Source of the DNA: UBA9619 sp964630665
GTDB lineage: Bacteria; Pseudomonadota; Gammaproteobacteria; Arenicellales; UBA868
Assembly: GCA_964630665.1 (NCBI GenBank)
Contig: CAZVVN010000012.1
Location: 1 to 60,983, forward strand
Length of the DNA stretch: 60,983 bases
Reading direction: 5' to 3'
A program made the position numbers and the translations under genes. Positions 1 through 7,792 of this stretch are shown here, one piece after another. The notes under the pieces are model-generated. The model searched no databases. It saw only the letters and a program-made list of their open reading frames with translations, and was not told where the DNA came from. Position 1 is the first letter of the stretch. Each line of letters begins with the position of its first letter.

Positions 1-134
1 GCCACTCAGGGTCCAACTAGTTGGTCCTTGGTATAGTGAAAATTTGCTGTTAAATGTCGCAGACAAGTTGCATTGCAAAGCATAATTTCTTTACACAGAA
101 GGGGCGACTGGTTCAAATCCAGCCGCCCCCACCA
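1..134 (+). ncRNA. ssrA: 3' end of a tmRNA-like gene (ssrA), cut by the window edge
   Basis: The segment ends in a T-arm-like hairpin (CTGG, loop TTCAAAT, CCAG), a C-rich acceptor strand and an encoded ACCA at 131-134. No anticodon arm or D-arm can be drawn upstream. Instead there is a stable hairpin at about 8-28 (CCAAC/GTTGG), as expected for a pseudoknot-rich tmRNA body. The integrase remnant 100 bases downstream supports this, because ssrA 3' ends are common integration targets. The 5' acceptor half lies outside the window, so pairing cannot be confirmed. The alternative is the 3' half of an ordinary tRNA. Confidence 0.55.
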
Positions 135-231
135 TTTAATCTCTTTGTTTCAAGTGCCTAGAACGGTCAGGAATGCCTGACTCTGTTGGTCATCCTCACT
201 TGGCACACTCTTGGTACAGTGAGGAATCAAA

Positions 232-377
232 ATGGCCTCTATCAGAAAGCGTGGTGGCAAATATCACGTGTAGATCACAAAGTAAGACTATCTATAACCA
301 AGACCTTCTCAAGTTTCACCACTGCTAAACGCTATGCAATCGCGACAGAAGCAGACTGCACCCCATCAGGGCTTTGA
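232..377 (+). pseudogene. Remnant of a tyrosine-recombinase (phage integrase) N-terminus
   Basis: An ATG at 232 with GAGG nine bases upstream opens MASIRKRGGKYHV and then hits TAG at 271. A neighbouring frame continues with SITKTFSSFTTAKRYAIATEAD before a stop at 375-377. Joined, these read as the first 45 or so residues of a phage-type integrase: the arm-binding start (ASIRKRG-xK) followed by the KTF-x-AxxYA-xxTEAD segment. One frameshift near 270 and loss of the rest make it non-functional. Its position just after the ssrA-like 3' end is the normal place for the integrase of an ssrA-integrated element. Confidence 0.7.
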
Positions 378-435
378 GACCATTACGAGAGAAGTTAGAA
401 TCAATTGAGAAATGTCAGGATGGTGTCAACAGATT

Positions 436-885
436 ATGACTGATCACGAGCATTACATGCGTATCGCGCTGGAGGAGGCCGAGCGAGGGGCGGCTGAAGG
501 AAATGCCGCCGTGGGCTCAATCCTGGTCGAAGCGGATACCGTGGTAGCGCGTGGTCGGAACCTTGTGACTTCCACATCCGATCCGACCGCTCATGCGGAA
601 ACAGTGGCGCTGCGCAACGCCGGCGTGCAGCTCGGCCATATCGATTTTTCAAAACTGACCCTCTATACGACCTTTGAGCCGTGCCCCATGTGTTGCGGGG
701 CCATTTTAGCAAGCGGAACACACACACTGGTCATGGGCGCGCGCCATGATCTTGCACAGAGTCGCTGGGGTGCATACAGCGTAGAAAAGTTACTCGAACT
801 GACCAACCGTACGGCCCAGCTAACTTTAGTCACCGGGGTCTTAACGCAGGCCTGTGCAGATATTAGAAAGATTGAAACCACCTGA
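436..885 (+). CDS. Nucleoside/cytidine deaminase-like zinc hydrolase
   Basis: A 149-residue protein of the cytidine deaminase fold. The zinc site is visible as HAE (TAHAETVAL, His ligand and catalytic Glu) and PCPMCCGAI (the two Cys ligands), the arrangement of the TadA/guanine deaminase branch. Family members hydrolytically deaminate free bases, nucleosides or tRNA adenosine in the cytoplasm. It lacks the strongly conserved TadA C-terminal features, so I call it a general nucleoside deaminase rather than tadA. I chose ATG 436 (MTDHEHYM) because family homology begins there; an in-frame ATG at 412 adds eight residues but has its purine tract too close. It stands alone, beside the integrase remnant, and may be island cargo. 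Confidence 0.85.
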   Translation: MTDHEHYMRIALEEAERGAAEGNAAVGSILVEADTVVARGRNLVTSTSDPTAHAETVALRNAGVQLGHIDFSKLTLYTTFEPCPMCCGAILASGTHTLVMGARHDLAQSRWGAYSVEKLLELTNRTAQLTLVTGVLTQACADIRKIETT

Positions 886-1368
886 CCCCAGACTGAAGCC
901 CTTAATAGTGATCATGGGCATCGTGAGTCTTTGCCACGAACTCTCCTTCAATAGACCAACGATAATGGTGGTGTTTGGAAGTCCGACCAATACAACTAGA
1001 AGCCCTCTTCCACTCTCGACTCCACACTAACGACCTGAATGGATCATCAGCCCGTTGGGTATGGCTGCCCCGCCTAGAGTTAGTCCTGAAACATTACGTC
1101 AGTCCTTTGGAACAGCTTTACTGAGTTTCGCCCTGCGGCAATTAGCACTCACCAAGCTTGCCTCTAACTATCAAGGGATCACTGAACAACAACCCGCAAG
1201 GTTACTAAGTCGCCGATCAGATGCACCCAATCAAAAGCACAGGACTTGGTGGGAAGAACCTCTGCAATAAAGCCCTGAGCTATAATCTGTCATCGGTTAT
1301 TCGAAAAATACCCAGCTTTGTATTTTAATCTTTCCTCTACTACAACTTACTAATTACTGAGGGCTGAA
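886..1368. other. Non-coding or decayed stretch
   Basis: There is no convincing gene over about 480 bases between the deaminase and the small membrane protein. A 71-codon open frame at 1055-1270 contains LRQSFGTALL, which faintly recalls the LRHSFAT box of tyrosine recombinases, but too little surrounds it to call. The sequence is more AT-rich than the rest of the window, consistent with a decaying mobile-element edge. Confidence 0.4.
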
Positions 1369-1746
1369 ATGAAACTTAAAGTTCTGTTCATGGTCCAAGG
1401 ATCACTTCTGATTATCTTGGGTTTGTTGGGATTATTGGCGGGGGATAGTGCTATTTCTGGCTGGGGACTGGAGGCAACTCCCGATCTTCTCATGCTCAAC
1501 CGCGGACTCTCCATAAGTACACTTACAATGGGTGTGATCGTAGTTCGGATCCCCGCTTGGGTTGGCAATAACCTTAAAGAACCTGCCTTGATTGGAGGCG
1601 CGATCAACACTGCTTGGGTCATTAACGTTGGTTACGATATGAGCACAGGTGCAATTAGTGGCCCAAGTCCAACGGTTAATATCGTTTTGACAATCATTTT
1701 CGCTATTCTCTTCTTTGTGATGGGCGCCAGACATCAAAATACCTAG
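1369..1746 (+). CDS. Small four-helix membrane protein, unknown function
   Basis: 125 residues with hydrophobic stretches at about 5-24, 45-63, 70-90 and 103-121, predicting four inner-membrane helices. The first overlaps a short Lys-rich N-terminus (MKLK). Arg, Asn and Trp punctuate the loops (LNRGLS, RIPAWVGNN). The pattern resembles small DUF4345-like membrane proteins, but I do not recognise the family with certainty. The start ATG follows a GAGGG purine tract. The base composition is lower in GC than the genes after 4.7 kb. A terminator-like hairpin lies about 80 bases downstream. Confidence 0.65.
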   Translation: MKLKVLFMVQGSLLIILGLLGLLAGDSAISGWGLEATPDLLMLNRGLSISTLTMGVIVVRIPAWVGNNLKEPALIGGAINTAWVINVGYDMSTGAISGPSPTVNIVLTIIFAILFFVMGARHQNT

Positions 1747-1822
1747 GGCCACTCGGAACAACGTTCCTGCTCTGTTTTTTGCAATCTGACCATACCTGAT
1801 CAGATTCATTTTACATTCGAAA

Positions 1823-1847
1823 GAAAACCCGCTTAGGCGGAGTTTTT
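1823..1847 (+). terminator. Intrinsic terminator after the small membrane protein
   Basis: A stem of CCGC/GCGG around a short loop is extended by AAAAC/GTTTT with one bulged A, and is followed by a T run. It lies 77 bases after the stop at 1746 and is oriented for plus-strand transcription. Confidence 0.55.
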
Positions 1848-2071
1848 CCTCTTTGGGATTTTGTTGGGAAGATTGGACTGAAGCTACAAGCCAAGGTTGA
1901 GCCTATCGGAGACACCTGATTCGAACCGCAAACGGACAAATCGATTCAGCGACTCTTTCATATAGAACACGATGAGTACTATGCCCAGAATAAGGGCGAA
2001 ATCTCTAACTTGTGCATTGCATCGTGCAAACCTGTTTGCGCATTAGAGCCCATCGGTAAACTATTCCAAAA

Positions 2072-2098
2072 TAAAAAGCCCCAACGAGTGAGGCCTTT
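2072..2098 (-). terminator. Intrinsic terminator of the minus-strand barrel protein
   Basis: Read on the minus strand, AAAG-g-CCTCA pairs with TGGGG-CTTT (one bulge, one G-T pair) around CTCGT and is followed by a TTTTTA run. It sits about 30 bases beyond the stop of the gene ending at 2128. The rest of 1747-2127 holds no gene that I can support. Confidence 0.6.
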
Positions 2099-2127
2099 CA
2101 TTACTGCTTGTTCGCACTGAACTTTCT

Positions 2128-2424
2128 TCAGAAGATAGCCCGTGCAAGGTTGTGTCGCACCCAATCGCCGCTTGAAGTCACCGTTGCCAGTACTGCTTGA
2201 ACTTCCGGGTCGGCAACCAGCGCATCATTGGCTTTGCCATAACCCTCTGCATTATCAAACATTGCGACAAAAGACATGCATCCCACGTCAGCACCTTGTA
2301 AATTCATCAAGTGACACTCGTTAGCACCATACTTTTTCCAAAATTCGGCCATCTTTTTGCTGTTCTCGACTACCTCTGCATGCTTACCCGGAGCGGGCCT
2401 AAACGTCCAGTTGGAAACATACAT
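2128..2424 (-). CDS. Small ferredoxin-fold (dimeric alpha/beta barrel-like) protein
   Basis: 98 residues starting MYVSNWTFRPAPGK. The start at 2424 is fixed by AGAGGAGG seven bases upstream. The alternating strand-helix pattern (YVSNWTFRP, then the helix VVENSKKMAEFWKKYG, then CHLMNLQGADVGCMSFVAMF, then a helix ending in DPEVQAVL) fits Dabb/ABM/NIPSNAP-type ferredoxin-like folds. Many of these act as small dimeric barrels in stress response or monooxygenation. No catalytic residue can be assigned. It is monocistronic, between a terminator downstream and a long regulatory gap upstream. Confidence 0.75.
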   Translation of the reverse strand: MYVSNWTFRPAPGKHAEVVENSKKMAEFWKKYGANECHLMNLQGADVGCMSFVAMFDNAEGYGKANDALVADPEVQAVLATVTSSGDWVRHNLARAIF

Positions 2425-2634
2425 ATTCAGTCCTCCTCTGATCTGTTTGGTGAGCCCTAAACATAACGTGCAAGACCACACACCGCCACCACTTTGGGGA
2501 GCACGACGATTGAACTTCTTAATCGAAATACAATTAGACCGGTTTCACCGGTCACACTCCTGGTAATAGTGACAACCGGGATCGCTATTCTGTTGATTGG
2601 TATTGAATTGGTAAAGTGTGGAGATCACTGAATT

Positions 2635-2656
2635 TGGCTCATCGAGCCACTTTTTT
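2635..2656 (+). terminator. Orphan intrinsic terminator on the plus strand
   Basis: TGGCTC-ATC-GAGCCA is a perfect six-base stem, followed by C and six T residues. It points in the plus direction, yet the nearest gene to its left (ending 2128) is on the minus strand. So it either ends an unseen short transcript from about 2540 or blocks read-through toward the caspase gene. The rest of 2425-2872 has a TACAAT box at 2529-2534, an inverted repeat GACCGG/CCGGTC at 2537-2553 and no coding frame that I trust. Confidence 0.6.
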
Positions 2657-2872
2657 ATCTGCCGAACTGAGGGAGTGACACATGCCTCCACCAACAGCCA
2701 GTCAGGATAGCACCCGCATCATTTTCCATTTCAAACCTGTTTTTGACCTAAAGTCGAGTCGCTCATTAACTTACCCGAAATGTGACGCAGCGCACATTGA
2801 AATAAGAATACCGGTTATAGGGACAGATGTGACCCTTTAACTTACGAGAAGTTTAGGTGTAGGATAGAAGGT

Positions 2873-4210
2873 ATGAAATGCGTCCATTACATCTGCTTTG
2901 CAGTTCTCCTGTTGACAGTCTCTCCGGCAAACTGGGCCGCTGAAACGGGCTGGTGCGCGACACGAAATTCCGTGAGTGAAAGTGCTAGTTACCTGTGCAA
3001 GTATATGGGCGGGAAGTTTTTCACTTCTCAAGGACAAGCCAAAGCAGAGCACAAGCGTCTAAATTCAACGTCCAGTCAACCTGTTAACGAAATCTCTTTA
3101 ACTATCCACTCAAATGTTGTTGACGACGAGGTTTATGTAGATGGGGTGTATAGAGGTTCGGGCCGCCTGGTTCTTGAACTGCCTAAGGGCCGGCACGCCA
3201 TTAGCATTCGGAAGAGTGGTTATAAACCGTTCGAGAAAATCGTCAATCTGACTGATGTCTCAACCATCAAGGGGAACTTAGAGAAGATTGCAGACCAGTC
3301 GGTTCCGGCAAAGACTACCAAAACGACGACCGCGGATCTGGACCTGGCTTTCTGGCAGTCGATTAAAGACAGCTACAACCCTGAGATGTTCGAGGAGTAT
3401 CTACGGCAGTTTCCTTCCGGCACATATGCCGGCCTTGCGAAAATTACGATCAAACAACTCAGGAAAGAATCTGCAAAGGATGAGGAACCGTTAGTACCTG
3501 ATCTTGAATACGGCAATTATTATGCGTTAGTGATCGGGAATAACCACTATGAGCTTTTGGACAAACTCTCGACGGCTGTCAACGATGCCAAATCAATTGC
3601 GTCTTTACTTCGAGCAGAGTATGGATTCAAAGTGGACTTGCTGACAGATGCAAAACGGGACGAAGTCGTGAGCGCCTTATCTCGACTCCGCAAAATCGTC
3701 TCACCTCGAGACAATCTATTGATCTACTATGCAGGACATGGCTGGCTGGATACAGATATGGATGAGGGTTTCTGGCTGCCGGTCGATGCCAGTGAAGATG
3801 ACCAGGTGAATTGGATCGCAAACGATACAATTACCAGGTCAGTTCGGGCAATCAAAGCCAAACACGTGATGGTGGTCGCTGATTCTTGTTTCTCCGGAAC
3901 CTTGACACGCGGGGTCGAGCCAAAAGTAAAGAAACCGGATTACATTAACCAGATAGTGAAGAAGAAAGCTCGAATGGTACTAACCTCAGGGGGGTTAGAA
4001 CCAGTCACTGATACCGGTGGTGGTAACCACTCTGTCTTTGCCAAATCATTTATTCATATCCTTAATCAGAACTCTGGTGTCCTGGATGGGCATCAGTTTT
4101 ACTCCACTCTCCGAAAACAAGTGATGTTAAGTGCCGATCAGTCTCCTGAATATGGCGAGATGCGCAAAACAGGCCATGAAGGGGGAGACTTCCTTTTCGT
4201 GAGGCAGTGA
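2873..4210 (+). CDS. Secreted PEGA-domain caspase-like (C14) peptidase
   Basis: 445 residues. An N-terminal signal peptide (about 1-22, ending NWAAE) predicts export. Residues 25-62 are a Cys-containing segment (GWCAT ... C ... QAxxxH). A PEGA-type beta domain follows at about 75-130 (VYVDGVYRGSG, LPKGRHAISI, KSGYKPFEK), then a linker with DLAFWQSIK. The caspase-family domain (about 215-440) carries the catalytic dyad: His289 in YYAGHG and Cys339 in DSCFSG. Such proteins act as Cys proteases cleaving after basic residues or Asp, but the target is unknown. Export with a PEGA domain suggests a periplasmic or envelope role rather than cytosolic cell death. An AGAAGG tract lies directly before the ATG. 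Confidence 0.9.
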   Translation: MKCVHYICFAVLLLTVSPANWAAETGWCATRNSVSESASYLCKYMGGKFFTSQGQAKAEHKRLNSTSSQPVNEISLTIHSNVVDDEVYVDGVYRGSGRLVLELPKGRHAISIRKSGYKPFEKIVNLTDVSTIKGNLEKIADQSVPAKTTKTTTADLDLAFWQSIKDSYNPEMFEEYLRQFPSGTYAGLAKITIKQLRKESAKDEEPLVPDLEYGNYYALVIGNNHYELLDKLSTAVNDAKSIASLLRAEYGFKVDLLTDAKRDEVVSALSRLRKIVSPRDNLLIYYAGHGWLDTDMDEGFWLPVDASEDDQVNWIANDTITRSVRAIKAKHVMVVADSCFSGTLTRGVEPKVKKPDYINQIVKKKARMVLTSGGLEPVTDTGGGNHSVFAKSFIHILNQNSGVLDGHQFYSTLRKQVMLSADQSPEYGEMRKTGHEGGDFLFVRQ

Positions 4211-4236
4211 GAGATAAGAAGTACCGAGGCGCTTCC

Positions 4237-4401
4237 TCATGGGCCTGATACAGTGTAAAAACCATAGCCAACAATGAGGGCGGTGTAAAAGCCGTATCGA
4301 AGCAGCAGAGAGGTATTCTCGTGGTCTTTCCTCAACAGAAGAGGCAGGATGAAGACCAAGAAACAGATAAAAAATATAGTCACCGGGGTAGATGTTTCCA
4401 T
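4237..4401 (-). CDS. 54-residue two-helix membrane protein
   Basis: A short open frame on the minus strand encodes METSTPVTIFFICFLVFILP, then LLLRKDHENTSLLLRYG and FYTALIVGYGFYTVSGP. It has two hydrophobic helices (about 7-23 and 36-52) joined by a charged loop (RKDHEN). AAGGAGG lies four bases before the ATG at 4401, a near-perfect ribosome binding site, which argues strongly that it is translated. Its 3' end lies 27 bases from the end of the convergent caspase gene. I recognise no family. The upstream stretch 4402-4725 shows a TTGACA hexamer on the minus strand at 4528-4533 but no good -10 partner and no other gene. Confidence 0.6.
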   Translation of the reverse strand: METSTPVTIFFICFLVFILPLLLRKDHENTSLLLRYGFYTALIVGYGFYTVSGP

Positions 4402-4725
4402 TGTCCCTCCTTAAACAGAAGCTATAAAAGGCCAGCAGGCAACTCACATTCTGCAGATAATAAGACCATAACATACGGAGACTAAACACGCTGGAGACAC
4501 CTGAAAATCCGATGGTTACCTTCCGCGTGTCAATTCAATCGAGAACTTTTTCTAATATCAATATGTTATCGCTCGATCGCAAGCTTTTACTTTGATAGAA
4601 ATCCCCTCAACTCTCGTCTGCTTCACGACAGCCCTACCAGTGCAGGCACTGGCGTACGAGGTGCGTATTGGGGTGCCCACTGGCCATCTAATTTGTAATT
4701 CTTGGGAAAATAATTGTGACGCCTT

Positions 4726-5397
4726 ATGAGTTATAGCCTTTATTATGCAGATCGCAGCGCCGCGATGGGTGCCCGTGTGATCCTGGAAGAGATCGGCGCA
4801 CCTTATGATCTGATCTGGACCGACATTCTGCCAGGTTCGACCCGCGAGCCTGAGCTTCTGTCGCTGAACCCCAACGGCTGGATCCCCGTGTTGGTCTGGC
4901 AAGAGGGTGCGATCTACGAATGCGGCGCTATTACGGTATTCTTGTGTGATCGTCATTTTGAAGCAGGGCTCGCCCCGACACCTGATGATCCTGAGCGCGG
5001 GATTTACCTGCAGTGGCTGTTTTTTTTCTCCAGTTCGCTGCAAAACGCCTATCAGATGACTTACCACACAGAACGATTCTGTTCCTCTAAAGAAGACCAG
5101 CCGAGCGTCAAGCGCCGCTCAAACAGCCGCCTCCGTGAGCTGTGGCAGGTGGTGGACGATGCGATCGGTGAAAACGACTGGCTGCTGGGCAAGCGTTTCA
5201 GTGCGGCAGACGTTTACCTCTTCATGCTGACCACTTGGCTGAATGAGTCTCTGGGACACCCGTCGTTGGAATCTTTTCCCAATGTGGAAAGGGTCGCGGC
5301 AGAGGTCATGAAGCGTCCATCTGTCGATCGCATTTACGCTTCTTACATCTCCGACCGCCTGGCCAGCAAGTCACGCGACCCTTGGCCTGGTCCGTAA
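4726..5397 (+). CDS. Glutathione S-transferase family protein
   Basis: 223 residues. The N-terminal thioredoxin-fold half (about 1-80) has YADRSAAMGARVILEEIG, the cis-Pro loop GWIPVL at about 51-56 and the glutathione gamma-Glu contact region (YECGAI, where ES is usual). The all-helical C-terminal half has the capping motif region FSAADVYLFML. Members conjugate glutathione to electrophiles or act as isomerases or peroxidases. The subfamily cannot be set from sequence alone. The base composition rises to the window's typical GC-rich level from here onward. Confidence 0.85.
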   Translation: MSYSLYYADRSAAMGARVILEEIGAPYDLIWTDILPGSTREPELLSLNPNGWIPVLVWQEGAIYECGAITVFLCDRHFEAGLAPTPDDPERGIYLQWLFFFSSSLQNAYQMTYHTERFCSSKEDQPSVKRRSNSRLRELWQVVDDAIGENDWLLGKRFSAADVYLFMLTTWLNESLGHPSLESFPNVERVAAEVMKRPSVDRIYASYISDRLASKSRDPWPGP

Positions 5398-5413
5398 AGG
5401 CTAGGCACATCGG

Positions 5414-6520
5414 TCAGATACTCAAATCGAGCAGGTTGTAGTCCCGAACCGCACGCCTCGCCTCATCGTCCCAATAATAGTTTTCGCCGGAATCGGCCAG
5501 CGGCCGGTAAACATACGGCACCTCGTTCGGGAAGCGCTGACGTCGGGCGTCGATGCCATAGCCGATCATCTTTGAGCGCTCGCGGATACGTTTATCATCA
5601 TACACCGCTCGCACATTGTGCAACCCGCCGCCCTGAACCCCCAGTACAGAGGTGCGGCGGTGAAAACCAAGCGTAATGGAGACGCGCCAGTCCGGGCTAG
5701 TATTGGCGAACGAGCCATGCACCATCTGACGGTTATGGATCACTACGTCGCCAGCACCGCAGATGTAGGGGACGGCATCGGCCAGGCGCTCTGATCCATT
5801 CGCCTCGAGCAGTCTAACCAGATCACATTTGCCCAGCCGATGCGAACCCGGAACCACCCACACGGCATTGGCTGCCGTGCAGCCGTAAAGCAGAACCTGA
5901 AAAGTAAATCCATGAATCGCATGATCCCAGTCCGGATGGTCCCAGTGGATCACACCGTCCTGATGCCAGGCCACTGATGCCCCAAGCCCAGGTTTTTTTA
6001 TAAACATCGCTTCGTTGAACGGCACGAAATCCGCACCGTTCAGGGAAGCGGCAGCAGCAAGCAACTGCGGGTGCCCATACAATCTGAGGCATGCATCCGA
6101 GAACTGCAGCACGCCCAGGATGAGATATACAACTTCTGTTGGTGCACTCTCGGCAGGCATCGGCTCGAACATCTTTACAGGATGCCTGCCTGCGGCCAGC
6201 TTCGTCCCGCCAAAAGGGTCGCCCAAGGGTTTGGACCAGAACAGGTTCGGGCCGCCGCACTCGGTGCCCAGCGCAGGCCGACCGTAATTATCAACCAGTG
6301 AACCCTTGCACACGGGGAGGCTGCCGAGCATACCCTTGAGATCTCGCTCGATGTCCGCGAGTTCTTCCCGCCCAATCACACCTTCGAGCACGTAAAAACC
6401 GTACTCCGACCATGCCTCAACGATCTCCGGGTGCAGGTCACCGCTATCTGTGAAACGCAGCGGGCCACGATTGGGCAACTCCAGCGCTCGTTTCTCACCA
6501 TCACGATAATAGGTCTGCAT
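5414..6520 (-). CDS. Phytanoyl-CoA dioxygenase (PhyH) family Fe(II)/2-oxoglutarate oxygenase
   Basis: 368 residues from ATG 6520 (MQTYYRDGEKRALELPN). A TTG at 6604 would add 28 residues without family similarity. The Fe(II) facial triad is visible as H-x-D in WHQDGVIHWD and the distal His in VHGSFANTSPDWR, with the following Arg positioned for 2-oxoglutarate. PhyH enzymes hydroxylate small molecules or lipids using O2 and 2-oxoglutarate. It is convergent with the GST gene (16 bases between stops). The substrate is not predictable from context. Confidence 0.85.
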   Translation of the reverse strand: MQTYYRDGEKRALELPNRGPLRFTDSGDLHPEIVEAWSEYGFYVLEGVIGREELADIERDLKGMLGSLPVCKGSLVDNYGRPALGTECGGPNLFWSKPLGDPFGGTKLAAGRHPVKMFEPMPAESAPTEVVYLILGVLQFSDACLRLYGHPQLLAAAASLNGADFVPFNEAMFIKKPGLGASVAWHQDGVIHWDHPDWDHAIHGFTFQVLLYGCTAANAVWVVPGSHRLGKCDLVRLLEANGSERLADAVPYICGAGDVVIHNRQMVHGSFANTSPDWRVSITLGFHRRTSVLGVQGGGLHNVRAVYDDKRIRERSKMIGYGIDARRQRFPNEVPYVYRPLADSGENYYWDDEARRAVRDYNLLDLSI

Positions 6521-6746
6521 GTCCGCTTCATGCAGACCGTAATCAGGACAACTGCCCGCCTGGGAAATTTTCACAGGAATCTCAGAGAAGCAGGAACAAA
6601 ACAAGGATAAAGGCTCAACTCCAACTACGCAATGGTATTGACGATCAACCGCAAGCCGGGGTTCCGATCACAGGATGTCTCGAGCGTTTCTTACCAATGC
6701 CGTAGACTTGAGCCACTAAACAAAGGTAAGGAATTGCCTTTTCGCC

Positions 6747-7619
6747 ATGCCTGACATGTTGTTTCCGGTTCTGCTCGCACTGAGTGCTGCGATATTGTTC
6801 GCTTTTGGAAACCAGTGTTCGCGGATTGCCTTGCGTTACACTGATCCCCAGACTGCTACACTCTTCCAGATCGGCGTGAGCACAACGCTTTACTGGCTGG
6901 CTTCGCCGTTCTATCTCGAGGCCAGCTACTGGTCCTCTCCAGTTCTTCCGCTGCTGGCCGCGATTGGATTGTTTCGTCCTCTACTTTCGGCCAATCTCGG
7001 TATGGCGGGCACGCGTATTCTCGGCCCGACTATCTCGAGCACTCTGGCATCTACGGCTCCACTGTTCGGCGTCGCGCTGGGCGTGCTGATGCTGGCCGAG
7101 ACGCTATCCTGGGAGGTCGCTGCCGGCACGGGCGGGATCGTGTCGGCAGTCGTTATTCTTTCCTGGCGTCGCGGACCGGCGCGCTCGTGGCCGCTCATCG
7201 CTCTGTTGTTACCGGTTTGTGCCGCGTTATTGCGAAGCCTCGCCCATGCTTTCGCCAAAATAGGGCTCGAGACTCTGCCAAGCCCGTTCTTTGTCGCACT
7301 TGTCGCCTACAGCGTCTCCTTTCCATTTGCGCTGGCTAATGACGTCAGGGTACGTCGTGGAGGGCGCGCTGCCATTCCCGTTACCGGGCTCAAGTGGTTA
7401 CTTGCAACCGGACTTATTTACGCCATTTCGGTGTTGATCATGAACACCGCCCTGATGTCCGGTCGACTGATCGTCGTCAGTCCGATCGTTGCCTGTTCCC
7501 CGCTATTCACCCTGTTGCTCGGCCGATTTGTATTTCGCGAACAAGCTCTGACGCGCCGGGTTGCGTTCGCCGTGCTGCTGGTCGTGCCCAGTGTGGTGCT
7601 CATCGGCCTGCGGGCCTAA
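6747..7619 (+). CDS. EamA/DMT-family membrane transporter
   Basis: 290 residues with ten hydrophobic segments in two five-helix EamA repeats (about 1-138 and 150-288), each starting with a long helix and ending in a short basic loop. Family members export metabolites such as amino acids, or carry nucleotide sugars, across the inner membrane. Pro and Gly in the third helix pair (LLAAIGLFRPLLSANLG) are typical. It is monocistronic and divergent from the PhyH gene. No substrate-specific residues can be read. Confidence 0.85.
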   Translation: MPDMLFPVLLALSAAILFAFGNQCSRIALRYTDPQTATLFQIGVSTTLYWLASPFYLEASYWSSPVLPLLAAIGLFRPLLSANLGMAGTRILGPTISSTLASTAPLFGVALGVLMLAETLSWEVAAGTGGIVSAVVILSWRRGPARSWPLIALLLPVCAALLRSLAHAFAKIGLETLPSPFFVALVAYSVSFPFALANDVRVRRGGRAAIPVTGLKWLLATGLIYAISVLIMNTALMSGRLIVVSPIVACSPLFTLLLGRFVFREQALTRRVAFAVLLVVPSVVLIGLRA

Positions 7620-7792
7620 CTATGGTGCCAGGGGCATCGTTGGCGCCATTCCAGTTAGCACTGACAGGTCCCCGTTCAAAACACCAAACACACAGCATGA
7701 ACCCCCAACTCGCATACGAGGGATCATGAACCGATCACAAAACGGGATACAATGACCGTCCTGCTGACATCCAGTGTACAGGGGAAAGAATC

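Noticed and set aside
1055..1270. 71-codon plus-strand frame with LRQSFGTALL, a faint tyrosine-recombinase box
   Set aside because: Only about ten residues resemble the box, His is Gln, no downstream Tyr motif follows, and no ribosome site is present. It may be decayed integrase DNA but cannot be supported as a gene.
2873..4401. Caspase plus small membrane protein as an anti-phage abortive infection module
   Set aside because: The caspase protein has an export signal and PEGA domain, and the small gene is on the opposite strand. No nucleotide cyclase, gasdermin or NTPase partner is adjacent, so a defence call is not supported.
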